From contig JADJAG010000006.1 of assembly GCA_016704325.1 (NCBI GenBank), positions 248,001 to 312,000 on the forward strand: DNA of 64,000 bases, given 5' to 3'. The notes under the pieces were generated by a model. That model was given only the letters and a program-made list of their open reading frames with translations, did not search any database and was not told the origin of the DNA. Each line of letters begins with the position of its first letter. The first letter of the stretch is position 1. The position numbers and the translations under genes are program-made. Positions 1 through 8,986 of the stretch are shown piece after piece. Source of the DNA: Chitinophagaceae bacterium. GTDB lineage: Bacteria; Bacteroidota; Bacteroidia; Chitinophagales; UBA10324.

Positions 1-1
1 T

Positions 2-880
2 AGCTATATGGCTTTCGCTGATTTGGATGGAGATAGTTTTGGAAATCCGGCAGAAAGTATTCTGATAACAGACTGCATATTACCTGCAGGTTATGTTACA
101 AACAGTACTGATTGCATTGACACGAATGCAGCTCTCAATCCATTAGCAATTGAAATTTGCGACAGCCTTGATAATAATTGCAATGGTTTGATTGATGAAG
201 GGGTGATGCTCATTTCTTATACGGATGCAGACGGTGATTCATTCGGAGACTACAACTCGATAATCAGTTGTGTAATTCCGGCTGGTAACGTAACCAACAA
301 TACTGATTGTGACGATAATAATGCAGCCATCAATCCTTCTGCAATCGAAATCTGCGACATCATCGATAATAATTGCAATGGAAGTATTGATGAAAATCTA
401 ATACTTATTTTTTATGAAGATTTAGATAATGATGGTTTCGGAAATTCAAACAGTTCAGTTGATTCTTGTGCCCTTCCAGTAGGATACACTTCTGACAGTA
501 CTGATTGCGATGATAGTAATGCAAATGTTTTTCCCGGAGCTATAGAAGTAGCATTCAACAATATTGATGACGACTGCGATGGAGATATTGATGAATTTGG
601 TATAGGCATTTCCGAAGTAAATTCAATTTCCTTCTTTACTATATTTCCAAACCCTGCCGACAACCAAACCACCATACAATTTTCTCTTGCTCATTCATCG
701 CAAGTAAATATAAGTGTGTATGACTTGAGTGGAAAAAAAGTCATCGTAATAATTAATGATCTGTTAAAGAAAGGAGATCACACTTATCAAATTAGTACCG
801 TTCCTTTTTTAAAAGGAATTTATATCGTGAGAATGAAGAGTGAAGAAGAAATTCAAAACAGGAAGCTGGTTGTTCAATAA
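2..880 (+). CDS. Secreted MopE-motif protein with T9SS sorting domain (5' partial)
   Basis: The reading frame is open from base 2, and an ATG at base 8 lies inside a repeat domain, so the gene almost certainly begins upstream of the window. What remains is three copies of a roughly 65-residue module: an aspartate-rich DxDxDGFG-like stretch, then TDCDD, then an E-x-C-D-x-x-DNNCNG-x-IDE motif. This matches the putative metal-binding MopE/thrombospondin type 3-like motif. The last about 80 residues are a type A T9SS C-terminal domain (FPNPADNQTTIQF, then VYDLSGKK, then GIYIVRM). The 3' half closely resembles that of the next gene, so the two are tandem paralogues. The protein is expected on the cell surface or secreted, and the repeats probably bind calcium. 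The catalytic or binding part upstream is unseen. Confidence 0.85.
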   Translation, partial: SYMAFADLDGDSFGNPAESILITDCILPAGYVTNSTDCIDTNAALNPLAIEICDSLDNNCNGLIDEGVMLISYTDADGDSFGDYNSIISCVIPAGNVTNNTDCDDNNAAINPSAIEICDIIDNNCNGSIDENLILIFYEDLDNDGFGNSNSSVDSCALPVGYTSDSTDCDDSNANVFPGAIEVAFNNIDDDCDGDIDEFGIGISEVNSISFFTIFPNPADNQTTIQFSLAHSSQVNISVYDLSGKKVIVIINDLLKKGDHTYQISTVPFLKGIYIVRMKSEEEIQNRKLVVQ

Positions 881-915
881 ACAATGGTACAATATCTAAG
901 TTAAACGCGTTTTGC

Positions 916-3453
916 ATGAATATTTTATTCTCATTCCGATTCCTATCCACATTAGGACCCACTAAAAAAGCAGTATTTTTTTGTACAGCATTTATATTGG
1001 CAAGTTCATTTATCTGCTTTGCCCAAACTGACTATTGGATACAAAAAAACGATATCGGTTATGCAACTTCAAATGTAACCGAACCACTTGCCCGGAAAGA
1101 TGCTGTTGGATTCAGTATTGGAAGTAAGGGATATGTGGGAACAGGATATAAAGGTTCAAACATGAAGGATTTTTGGGAGTATGATCCTGTTATTGATATA
1201 TGGACGCAGAAAGCTGATTTCGGGGGTGCTGCACGATCAGAAGCTGTCGGCTTCAGTATAGGTGGTAAAGGATATATAGGAACAGGAAATGGTGGAGGCT
1301 ATAAAAAAGATTTCTGGGAATATAATCTCAATACAAATACATGGACCCAGAAAGCAGATTTTGGAGGAACTGCCAGGTATCGTGCGGTGGGTTTCAGTAT
1401 TGAAGGCAAGGGATACATAGGAACAGGAACGGATCAAAATGCTCCGTTCCATCAAAAAGATTTTTGGGAATACAATCCTGATACTGACACCTGGAAGCAG
1501 AAAGCTGATTTTGAAGGAGGAGGCCGGTATGGTGCAATAGGTTTCAGTATTGAGAGCAAGGGATATCTGGGAACAGGATATCCAACCTGGTCAAAAGACT
1601 TCTGGCAATACGATCCTGTCATTGATAGCTGGACACAGAAAGAGGATTTTGGAGGCGAAGCGCGTTATTCTGCTGTTGGTTTTGTTATTGGAAGCTATGG
1701 ATTTATTGGTTTAGGTGCATCAAGCAGCACTTATGATTTAAAAGATTTCTGGCAATACAATCCGTCAACTGACACATGGATACAGAAAGCTGATTTTGGA
1801 GGAAAGGGACGTGAGGATGCACTTGCTTTTAGCATTGGAAATAAAGGATACTCTGGAACAGGATATGATAGTGATTTCTGGGAATATGACCCTTCACCAG
1901 ACAACTGGAACCAGAAAGCCAGCTTCGCCCAAAGAGGTAGAGAAGGCGGAGTAAGTTTTAGCATAGGAACTAAAGGTTACTTCGGAACGGGGCTTAATTC
2001 TTCCAATTTCAAAAAAGATTTTTGGGAATATGATCCTATTAACGATTTATGGTCACAGAAGGCAGATTTATATGGACCTGCCCGTTACTGCGCAGTAGGT
2101 TTCAGTATCGGAACGAAAGGCTATATCGGAACAGGATATGGAGTTGAAGATTATCTCAGTGATTTTTGGGAGTATGATCCAGCCTCTAATAGCTGGATAC
2201 AAAAAGCTGATTTCGGAGGCGCTGCCCGTCACCGGGCGGTTGCGTTCAGCATTGGTAACAAAGGATATTTAGGGACAGGTTATAACGGAACTTCCATGAA
2301 GGATTTTTGGGAGTACGATCCGGATACGGATAAGTGGGAGAAGAAAGAACCTTTAGGAGGAGACTCCAGATATTTGGCAGCAGGTTTTAGCATTGGTGGC
2401 AACGGTTATATCGGGACAGGAGTTAAGAACGGCAATTACTTTAAAGATTTCTGGGAATATGATCCGGAAAATAATACGTGGATTCAGATAGCCGATTTTG
2501 GTGGGACTGCACGATACGGCCTTGTCAGTTTTACCATTGAAAGTAAGGCATATGCAGGTGCAGGATATGATGATGATAATAAAAATGATTTCTGGGAATA
2601 TGATCCGCTGTTAGATAGTTGGATCCAGAAGGCTGACTTTGTAGGGGAGTGGCGCTTTGGAGGGGTAACTTTTAGTATAAACAATAAGGGATATTATGGC
2701 TCCGGAGAGAATGCCGATCTCAATTACAAGTATTACAATGACTTTTGGGAATACAATCCCCTATGCAATGGATTAACCGTTTTTGCTGATGGAGACAGTG
2801 ATGGTTACGGAAATGCAGCCAACAGTTTATTTGCTGTCGATTGCATAATACCTTCTGGTTATGTAACGGATCATACTGATTGTTATGATGCCAATGCAGC
2901 GATACATCCCTTTGCTGTGGAAATCTGTGATAACCTGGACAATAATTGCGATGGAAATATAGATGATGTTTACCTGTATTCCTTCTACGCTGATTCAGAC
3001 GCTGATTTTTACGGGGATCCAAACAACTCAATGCTTGCCTGCACATTGCCGACTGGTTATGTAACCGACACAACAGACTGCGATGACACAAACCCGAACA
3101 TCTTTCCCGGTGCCCAGGAAATCCTCTTCAATGGATTAGACGACAACTGCGATGGCTACATCGATGAATTCGGTACCGGCCTTGCCGAAGTAAACTCATC
3201 ATCCTTCTTCACCATTTTTCCCAATCCTGCAACCAACCAAACCACTATTCAATTTACACTTCCTCATTCATCACATGTGAGTGTTTCTGTTTTTGATTTG
3301 AGTGGGAAAAAATTAAACACACTTATTGATGAAGCATTGCAACAAGGAGATCTTTCATTGCAACTCAATACAACTCAATTTTCTAAAGGAATTTATTTCG
3401 TGAGAATGATCAGCATTGATGGAATACACACTGAAAAGTTGATCATCCAATAA
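916..3453 (+). CDS. Secreted 12-repeat kelch-like propeller protein with MopE motifs and T9SS domain
   Basis: 845 residues. An N-terminal signal peptide ends near residue 37 (FICFAQ). Residues about 40-650 hold twelve roughly 50-residue kelch-like repeats, each with the pattern W-x-QKADFGG-x-AR, then AVGFSIG-x-KGYIGTG, then KDFWEYDP. Twelve repeats fit two six-bladed beta-propellers. Two MopE-type metal-binding motifs (residues about 655-760, with DNNCDGNIDD and DDNCDGYIDE) follow, then a type A T9SS sorting domain (FPNPATNQTTIQF to the C-terminus). The gene begins 35 bp after the preceding paralogue stops and is likely co-transcribed with it. Galactose-oxidase-like propellers often bind glycans, but no catalytic residues are evident, so I infer a surface binding role only. 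Confidence 0.9.
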   Translation: MNILFSFRFLSTLGPTKKAVFFCTAFILASSFICFAQTDYWIQKNDIGYATSNVTEPLARKDAVGFSIGSKGYVGTGYKGSNMKDFWEYDPVIDIWTQKADFGGAARSEAVGFSIGGKGYIGTGNGGGYKKDFWEYNLNTNTWTQKADFGGTARYRAVGFSIEGKGYIGTGTDQNAPFHQKDFWEYNPDTDTWKQKADFEGGGRYGAIGFSIESKGYLGTGYPTWSKDFWQYDPVIDSWTQKEDFGGEARYSAVGFVIGSYGFIGLGASSSTYDLKDFWQYNPSTDTWIQKADFGGKGREDALAFSIGNKGYSGTGYDSDFWEYDPSPDNWNQKASFAQRGREGGVSFSIGTKGYFGTGLNSSNFKKDFWEYDPINDLWSQKADLYGPARYCAVGFSIGTKGYIGTGYGVEDYLSDFWEYDPASNSWIQKADFGGAARHRAVAFSIGNKGYLGTGYNGTSMKDFWEYDPDTDKWEKKEPLGGDSRYLAAGFSIGGNGYIGTGVKNGNYFKDFWEYDPENNTWIQIADFGGTARYGLVSFTIESKAYAGAGYDDDNKNDFWEYDPLLDSWIQKADFVGEWRFGGVTFSINNKGYYGSGENADLNYKYYNDFWEYNPLCNGLTVFADGDSDGYGNAANSLFAVDCIIPSGYVTDHTDCYDANAAIHPFAVEICDNLDNNCDGNIDDVYLYSFYADSDADFYGDPNNSMLACTLPTGYVTDTTDCDDTNPNIFPGAQEILFNGLDDNCDGYIDEFGTGLAEVNSSSFFTIFPNPATNQTTIQFTLPHSSHVSVSVFDLSGKKLNTLIDEALQQGDLSLQLNTTQFSKGIYFVRMISIDGIHTEKLIIQ

Positions 3454-3481
3454 TTATTTTCATCTTTTAACTGTTCATCTG

Positions 3482-5839
3482 ATGCAGCACATTGTGAAAT
3501 TTCATCAGAAAATGCTGCTGCTGTGCATCGTGCTTCTGATCAATTTCTTGCCTGCTGTCGCTCAGAGTATATCCCGTCCCAATATCCTGGTGATCCTGCT
3601 CGACGATGCGCGCTATGATTCCTTCAGCCCCAATGGTGGCCCTGATTTTTTTAATACACCTTCCATCAATAGTATTGCAGCGGAAGGTGCCAACTTCAAA
3701 AATTATTTTGTCACCACTGCCGTTTGCGCACCGAGCCGCTCAAGCATTTATACCGGTTTATATACCCATCACCACGGTTGCCGGGAGAATGGTGATTCAC
3801 CCGATGCCAACGTTACTTATGTTTCATCAATTCTTCAGGATTCAGGCTACTATACCGGTTTTATAGGAAAATGGTTGTTGAATTACAAGGTTCCGGATAC
3901 ACCGGTTGGTTTCGATTATTGGGCCGTAACAGATTCTTTCAAACATATTGATCCTGTTGTTACATTTAATGATGGATCGCAAGTGCAATACTATGGCCAC
4001 GACTCTGAGATCTATACTGATCTCGGCATTGATTTCTGGAACAACAAAGCACCTTCCGGCCAACCCTGGCTATTATTTATGGCGCACCGTGTACCACACG
4101 ATCCATTTAATCCGCGTTTTCAGGATACATCATTGTACGATAGCGAAGTAATACCTTTCCCTTCCAACTTCGATCATTACCAGAAAAATTTTCCTTCTCA
4201 TCTTTATCCCGGCAAAGAATACACACAGTCTGCAGATTCACTTACACAGGAGATTGAGAGCTATTTCGAAACATGTTACAGTGCCGAAGCAAGTACGGAT
4301 AGTCTTTTGTCCTGGCTTGCCAACCATCACTTATTAGACAGCACATTGATCATTTTCACCAGCGACAATGGTTATTTTTTTGGTGAGCACCGGCTGCACA
4401 TGAAGTTGCTGGCCTATGAAGAATCAATGCACGTTCCGCTTTTCATCCGCTATCCGCCCTGGTTTGCACCCGGCACCATCGTTGAAAATGAAATTGCCGC
4501 CAATATTGATATTGCATCCACCCTGCTTGAAGCAGCAGGTATTCCGGATAACTTTCAGATGGATGGCACGTCGTTGCATACGCTTGCCAACGGAACAACG
4601 CATCGCCAGTATCTTTTTTTCGAACACATTCCTCATACCGGAGTCAGTTGGGAAGCGGTCAGGTCTTTGAGGTATAAGTATATCTATCACTTTTGTAATA
4701 ATCAGACAGAAGAGTTTTTTGATCTCCTTTATGATCCAGGAGAGAATACCAATTTAATATTTGATCCGGCCTATGAAGTGCTTATTGACAAGTACCGTTT
4801 CCTTCGGGATAGCTTGCGGATTGCCACAAGCGATTCTATTAATCCTTCACTGGGCGGATGCAGCCTGAATTCTTTTTTTTATGAAGATGCAGATCAGGAT
4901 GGATTTGGGAATTATGAAGTACGCATAGAGCAACAAACAAATCCGCAAGGTTATGTTGCAGATAAGACAGATTGTAATGATGGCGATGCTTCGGTTTATC
5001 CCGGTGCAAGTGACAGCTGTAATAGTATTGATGACAATTGTGATCAGGTGATTGATGAAAATGCAATCGTGGCAACTATAAGTCCTGCCGGAAGTGTTAC
5101 AGTATGTGATGGCACTGCCGTGATGCTCACTGCAAACGGTGGAGGCGGAATAAGTTATCAATGGATCAGGAACAATAAAAATATTGAAGGGGAAACAAAT
5201 CAAACCTATTCGGCAAAGAAAGCAGCCGGTTATAGCGTGTCGCAGTCTAATGTATTTGGTTGCGTAGCTACTTCTGCAAAAACTACTTTAGCTGTGCTCG
5301 CCGTTCCTCCCGCAGCGATCATCCCGTTGACCGGTACCGATCTTTGTATTACTGATACCGTAATGCTTGAGGCAAATGGAGGAACAGGTTATACTTATCA
5401 ATGGAAGAAAGGGGCAAGTATACTAACGGGAACAAATCAAGTGATGAAGATTACAAAAGCAGGCACATATAAAGTGGTGGTAACCAATGCGCAGGGATGC
5501 AGCAAAACTTCAGGTGGATTTAAAGTGACCAAGACCTGTAAGAAGGGTGAAGTATTCTCCGGAAATCCGGCATTACATGTCTTTCCAAATCCATTTACTG
5601 CATCAACTACTATCACATTCCTGATTCCATCAAACTCGTCTGTTCAACTGGTGTTGTTTAATGTGTTGGGCAAAAAGATGGAGACATTGCTGGATGAAAA
5701 TATTACTGAAGGGGAACACCGTTTCATCCTTCACAGCAATCAGTTTCCTTCAGGCATTTATTTTCTGCAATTATCAGTTTGTTCCAATGATTCAGAAATG
5801 AAAGTTGAAACAATGATGAAAAAAGTACTGATACAATAG
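3482..5839 (+). CDS. Secreted sulfatase with MopE, Ig-like and T9SS tail
   Basis: 785 residues. A signal peptide ends near residue 28. Residues about 32-440 are a type I sulfatase. The metal-binding Asp pair is at 41-42 (ILLDDARYD). The signature CAPSRSS places the cysteine to be converted to formylglycine at 82, and a second metal site is seen in TSDNGYFFGEHRLHMK. The closest families are N-acetylglucosamine-6-sulfatase and other glycosaminoglycan/polysaccharide sulfatases. The exact substrate is not readable. Then come one MopE metal-binding motif (DDNCDQVIDE), two Ig-like domains of the SYQW/TYQWKK type, and a T9SS type A domain (FPNPFTASTTITF). The Ig-plus-MopE tail is clearly related to that of the hydrolase at 49923-52640. 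A formylglycine-generating or anaerobic maturase must lie elsewhere. It is 28 bp downstream of the kelch gene and probably in the same transcript. Confidence 0.93.
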   Translation: MQHIVKFHQKMLLLCIVLLINFLPAVAQSISRPNILVILLDDARYDSFSPNGGPDFFNTPSINSIAAEGANFKNYFVTTAVCAPSRSSIYTGLYTHHHGCRENGDSPDANVTYVSSILQDSGYYTGFIGKWLLNYKVPDTPVGFDYWAVTDSFKHIDPVVTFNDGSQVQYYGHDSEIYTDLGIDFWNNKAPSGQPWLLFMAHRVPHDPFNPRFQDTSLYDSEVIPFPSNFDHYQKNFPSHLYPGKEYTQSADSLTQEIESYFETCYSAEASTDSLLSWLANHHLLDSTLIIFTSDNGYFFGEHRLHMKLLAYEESMHVPLFIRYPPWFAPGTIVENEIAANIDIASTLLEAAGIPDNFQMDGTSLHTLANGTTHRQYLFFEHIPHTGVSWEAVRSLRYKYIYHFCNNQTEEFFDLLYDPGENTNLIFDPAYEVLIDKYRFLRDSLRIATSDSINPSLGGCSLNSFFYEDADQDGFGNYEVRIEQQTNPQGYVADKTDCNDGDASVYPGASDSCNSIDDNCDQVIDENAIVATISPAGSVTVCDGTAVMLTANGGGGISYQWIRNNKNIEGETNQTYSAKKAAGYSVSQSNVFGCVATSAKTTLAVLAVPPAAIIPLTGTDLCITDTVMLEANGGTGYTYQWKKGASILTGTNQVMKITKAGTYKVVVTNAQGCSKTSGGFKVTKTCKKGEVFSGNPALHVFPNPFTASTTITFLIPSNSSVQLVLFNVLGKKMETLLDENITEGEHRFILHSNQFPSGIYFLQLSVCSNDSEMKVETMMKKVLIQ

Positions 5840-5903
5840 CCGGTAAATACTACTAATGCTTAGGTAAGACCGACAATTATTACCCTGAAGTTCCGACCAT
5901 CTG

Positions 5904-5952
5904 CTTCCGACTAACTACTTCCGACTTCCGACTAACTACTTCCTACTATTCC
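5904..5952. repeat. Heptanucleotide array at a convergent junction
   Basis: Seven 7-bp units in perfect phase: cttccga, ctaacta, cttccga, cttccga, ctaacta, cttccta, ctattcc. It sits between the convergent sulfatase and PLP-enzyme genes. Six units end exactly at 5945, and the seventh begins with the complement of the PLP gene's TAG stop codon. Confidence 0.8.
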
Positions 5953-7157
5953 AAAGCTTGTTCAAAATCCGCAATCAAATCATTTACATCTTCTATACCT
6001 ACAGAAAGCCGAACAAGTCCATCCGTAATACCGTATTGTTCCCGCACCGCTTTCGCTACGCCCACATGACTCATGGTAGCAGGATGTTGAATGATGGTAT
6101 CCACGGTTCCGAGTGAGACGGCTAGCTTGCACAGTTGTATTTTTCTCATCAGTTCTTTTCCTGCTTCCAATCCATCTTTCAGTTCAAAACTCAGCATACC
6201 GCTGAAATCACGCATTTGTTTTTTTGCTGTTTCATGATCACGGTGGGAGGGCAGGCCGGCATAATTTACTTTGGATATTTTCGGATGGGTGCTTAAATAT
6301 TCGGCTACTTTCATCGCATTGGCACAATGGCGTTGCATGCGAATCTCCAGGGTTTTCACGCCTTGTAACAACAACCAGGCATCAAAGGCATTGCTGTTGG
6401 AACCTAACAATTTCCGGTGGTCAAATATGGATTTGTTCATCACAGAATCTTCGCGGCTGATCAGCATACCGCTAATGGAATTACCATGTCCGTTGATATA
6501 CTTGGTGGTAGAATGAACTACAAAGTCAACACCAAAGCGGTACGGTTGCTGCAGATAGGGAGATGCAAAAGTGTTGTCAACGGCCACTATCAAATCATTT
6601 TGTTTTGCAATGCGGGTTAATGCTTCTATATCATAAACATCAATGGTTGGATTGGATGGTGTTTCGATATACAGCATCTTGATTTTTGAATCGCTTTGAA
6701 TTAAAGCTGCTGCACCATTCAAATCTTTCAGGTCCATCAGAATAGGTTCCACACCGTGTTGTGCCAGAAACTTATTCAGGAATTCAGAAGTACCGCCATA
6801 CAGGTTTTCCTGCGCCAACACTTTGTCGCCGGTCTTCAGATTTGCCAGGAACAACGTACTGATGGCAGCCATGCCGGAGCTGAACATATGAGCTACGAGC
6901 TTGATGGGTTTTCCTTGTTCATCATTAATGCCACAGGCTTCCAGGGCTGCTACTTTCTGTTCTGCCAGTTCAATAGTAGGGTTGCTCCAGCGTGAATAGA
7001 CAAATCCTTTTTGCTCACCAAGAAAGACTTCCATCAATGCTTCCGGATCATCGTATGAAAAGGTGGTACTGGCCACGATGGATTCCATATGAGGTATTGC
7101 ATTCTTAAATACGGTATCGGGATTTCGAACGCAGACGGAGCCAAATTGTAAGTCCAT
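5946..7157 (-). CDS. PLP-dependent trans-sulfuration enzyme (Cys/Met metabolism family)
   Basis: 403 residues, normal length for the Cys/Met metabolism PLP family (cystathionine gamma-synthase, cystathionine gamma-lyase, methionine gamma-lyase, O-acetylhomoserine sulfhydrylase). Visible motifs are the phosphate-binding YSRWSNPT (residues 54-61), the SSGMAAI loop (93-99), the DNTFASP cofactor aspartate (D194), and the Schiff-base lysine K219 in HSTTKYINGHG. These show a cytosolic fold-type I enzyme acting at the gamma carbon of homocysteine- or methionine-type substrates. The sequence alone does not separate the synthase, lyase and sulfhydrylase activities, and there is no met gene next to it. 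A TACCTTTA box at 7171-7178 on the minus strand (one mismatch to TAnnTTTG) may be its promoter. Start ATG at 7157. Confidence 0.92.
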   Translation of the reverse strand: MDLQFGSVCVRNPDTVFKNAIPHMESIVASTTFSYDDPEALMEVFLGEQKGFVYSRWSNPTIELAEQKVAALEACGINDEQGKPIKLVAHMFSSGMAAISTLFLANLKTGDKVLAQENLYGGTSEFLNKFLAQHGVEPILMDLKDLNGAAALIQSDSKIKMLYIETPSNPTIDVYDIEALTRIAKQNDLIVAVDNTFASPYLQQPYRFGVDFVVHSTTKYINGHGNSISGMLISREDSVMNKSIFDHRKLLGSNSNAFDAWLLLQGVKTLEIRMQRHCANAMKVAEYLSTHPKISKVNYAGLPSHRDHETAKKQMRDFSGMLSFELKDGLEAGKELMRKIQLCKLAVSLGTVDTIIQHPATMSHVGVAKAVREQYGITDGLVRLSVGIEDVNDLIADFEQALE

Positions 7158-7220
7158 GGATTTTTTTTGTTAAAGGTAGGAGAAAGAGAGGAATAGAAAA
7201 TCATATTGAATCGGAAAGGT

Positions 7221-7439
7221 TATTCCGAATTTGTTTCGGAATCTCATTTGTAAGCAAGAGATACTGAAACGAGTTCAGCATGACGCATTTGGTGGATGGA
7301 GTGTTTAGTCGGAAGTAGGAAGCATTGGTTTAATGGAATCAATATGCGAGTCGTCATTCCGAACTTGTTTCGGAATCTTAATTGTATTCAAGAGATGCTG
7401 AAACAAGTTCAGCATGACGCATTGGGTGTAAGGAGTGTA
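7221..7439. repeat. Two copies of an imperfect inverted repeat upstream of the PLP gene
   Basis: Two roughly 85-bp copies (7221-7304 and 7354-7439). Each has a left arm like attccgaacttgtttcgga and a right arm like tgctgaaacaagttcagca, with GTCATTCCGAA and TTCAGCATGACG forming imperfect opposite arms. They can fold into long hairpins. They fill the 379-bp gap between the divergent PLP and DinB genes. No ORF of its own. Confidence 0.75.
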
Positions 7440-7536
7440 TATTCGAGAGCTTGATGTGTTGGTTTGTCTGAATCAATTTGGATATTGCTCCTGCACACTG
7501 TTTATTTGTGCGAAATAATCAGTCAATTAAAATTCA

Positions 7537-8034
7537 ATGAAAAAGCTTATCCGCGATTATGCCGCATTTAATACATGGGCGAATGAAAGAATCTGCAGCG
7601 AAGTGATGTTGCTTACGGAAGATGAATTTCTGTATGAAATGAAAAGCAGTTTCAGGAATATCCGGGAAACGTTGCTGCATATCTGGGATGCTCAGGATAT
7701 CTGGCTCGAAAGATTTGATGGAACATCTCCTTCGAAATGGCCATCAGCTTCCTTCAATGGAAGCAAGGATGATTTGATTGATGGCCTGATGGCATCTTCT
7801 AAAGCCCTGGAAGATAAAATTCGTGATTATAGCAAGTTGCAATTGAAAAGCAAAGTAAGTTATACTACCATGAAAGGCAATAATGGGAACGCTCCCCTTT
7901 ACCAGATGCTGTTACATGTGGTAAATCACGGCAGCTATCACCGGGGACAACTGGTTACGATGCTGCGTCTGGTTGGTAAGACTGAAATTCCGGCAACCGA
8001 CCTGATTGCTTTTTATCGGGAGCAGATGGGGTGA
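7537..8034 (+). CDS. DinB family protein
   Basis: 165 residues, the usual length of the DinB/YfiT four-helix bundle family. The metal-binding histidines expected in the family are visible: one in LLHIWDAQDIW near residue 50 and the pair in NHGSYHRGQL near residues 130-135. Members are cytosolic metal-binding proteins. Some act as bacillithiol- or mycothiol-dependent transferases, and many have no known activity, so no specific reaction is assigned. It is a single gene, convergent with the following lipoprotein. The other DinB-like protein in this window (49240-49767) is only distantly similar. Start ATG at 7537. Confidence 0.88.
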   Translation: MKKLIRDYAAFNTWANERICSEVMLLTEDEFLYEMKSSFRNIRETLLHIWDAQDIWLERFDGTSPSKWPSASFNGSKDDLIDGLMASSKALEDKIRDYSKLQLKSKVSYTTMKGNNGNAPLYQMLLHVVNHGSYHRGQLVTMLRLVGKTEIPATDLIAFYREQMG

Positions 8035-8066
8035 CGGAGGTGGGTAGCGTTTAGCGGGAGTTATTT

Positions 8067-8258
8067 AGTTGAATGGCTGAATGGTTAAATGGCTGAATGG
8101 CTAAATTGTTAAATTGTTGGATGGTTGAGGGGCTATATTGTTAAATTGTTAAACTGTTAAATGGCTAAATGGCTAAATTGTTAAATTGTTAAATTGTTAA
8201 ATTGTTGGTTGGTTGTGGGGCTAAATTGTTAAACTGTTAAATGGCTAAATGGTTACGG
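8067..8258. repeat. Degenerate octanucleotide array (GGYTAAAT type)
   Basis: About 24 units of 8 bp, largely in phase (one or two slips near 8210-8220), drifting around ggctaaat, ggttaaat, tgttaaat and ggctgaat. It ends in a short GC-rich palindrome, acggcaaagccgg. It lies in the convergent DinB/lipoprotein gap. The reverse complement (atttaacc units) recurs at 43836-43883, 46396-46435 and 58972-59035. Confidence 0.85.
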
Positions 8259-8278
8259 CAAAGCCGGTGTGGTCTTCC

Positions 8279-8383
8279 GTCTCACGTCTTAAGTCATAAG
8301 TCTTAAGTCACTTAAGTCTTAAGTCATGAGTCTTAAGTCATGAGTCTTAAGTCTTGAATCCTGGTTCCTGGCTCCTGCCTCCT
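8279..8383. repeat. Heptanucleotide array (gtcttaa type)
   Basis: Fifteen consecutive 7-bp units. They start as gtcttaa and gtcataa, shift through aagtctt, aagtcat and gagtctt, and end as gaatcct, ggttcct, ggctcct and gcctcct. Length stays at exactly 7 while the sequence drifts. It ends 12 bp before the stop codon of the minus-strand lipoprotein gene. With the octamer array just to its left it accounts for nearly the whole 361-bp intergenic gap. Confidence 0.85.
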
Positions 8384-8395
8384 AACCCCATCCAC

Positions 8396-8908
8396 TCACT
8401 TCCCCTTAATCGGAGTAAACTTCATATAATTCACCGAATCCAGTTGCAGTACCATCGTATCGCTGCTGAATTTCACTTTTACTGAAGAGGTCTGGTTTTC
8501 AATGACTGTGAAGAGCATACCCAGTTTATCGTCATATGACCATATTCCTTCTCTTGGTCCATCATTTTCTGTAGCGATAAATTTGCCGTCTTCCAGGAAT
8601 TCCCATGAATTTTTCTTTAAAGCTGAATCACGGCTTGAACGGAAGGCCTCCAATTGGCTGCTGATTTGCTCAATTTGTGCTGAATACAATTTGATTTTTG
8701 CAGTATCTGTGAGCAAAGGAAGGCTGTCCTGCAGTGTCTTCATTTGTTTTTCACCATATTCCTGTTGCTGAAGATAGTATTCAATGTGCATCTCATCGAT
8801 CTTCCACTTGCCAATGAGCTGACTTTTCAAACCGGCGGAATTGCATGCAGTGAATAGAATTCCAATACTCATAATTGCTGTAAGGAGGGCAAAGGGAAAT
8901 TTTCTCAT
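8396..8908 (-). CDS. Lipocalin-like lipoprotein
   Basis: 170 residues from the ATG at 8908. A lipoprotein signal peptide with lipobox LFTAC puts the acylated cysteine at residue 22. The mature part begins with a lipocalin-like LIGKWKID strand, then a helical insert (residues about 45-90), then WEFLEDGKF, GIWSYDDK and VKVKFSSDTMVLQL strands. This is typical of small Bacteroidota lipoproteins of the lipocalin-like/DUF type. Ligand unknown, location the outer or inner membrane facing the periplasm. A longer frame reaches 8995, but its extra 29 residues lack sense, lie upstream of a good promoter (8938-8969) and run into a repeat element (from 8987), so the shorter start is chosen. Confidence 0.85.
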   Translation of the reverse strand: MRKFPFALLTAIMSIGILFTACNSAGLKSQLIGKWKIDEMHIEYYLQQQEYGEKQMKTLQDSLPLLTDTAKIKLYSAQIEQISSQLEAFRSSRDSALKKNSWEFLEDGKFIATENDGPREGIWSYDDKLGMLFTVIENQTSSVKVKFSSDTMVLQLDSVNYMKFTPIKGK

Positions 8909-8937
8909 GATTTTTGACTGTGTTTTTTTGAAGTCGG

Positions 8938-8969
8938 CAAAGGTACTTGAAAATGTGACTTTCGCAAAA
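8938..8969 (-). promoter_or_regulatory. Bacteroidota-type promoter for the lipoprotein gene
   Basis: On the minus strand: a -33 box TTTTG (8965-8969), a 19-bp spacer, and a -7 box TACCTTTG (8938-8945) matching TAnnTTTG fully. The predicted transcription start is near 8931, giving a leader of about 23 nt to the ATG at 8908. Confidence 0.65.
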
Positions 8970-8986
8970 TGAAGGTAGCAGTGAGT

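Noticed and set aside
2720..3091. Antisense ORF of 123 codons within the kelch/MopE gene
   Set aside because: Composition rich in His, Arg, Asn and Gln is the complement of the Asp/Asn-rich MopE repeat. No start signal; overlaps a clear gene.
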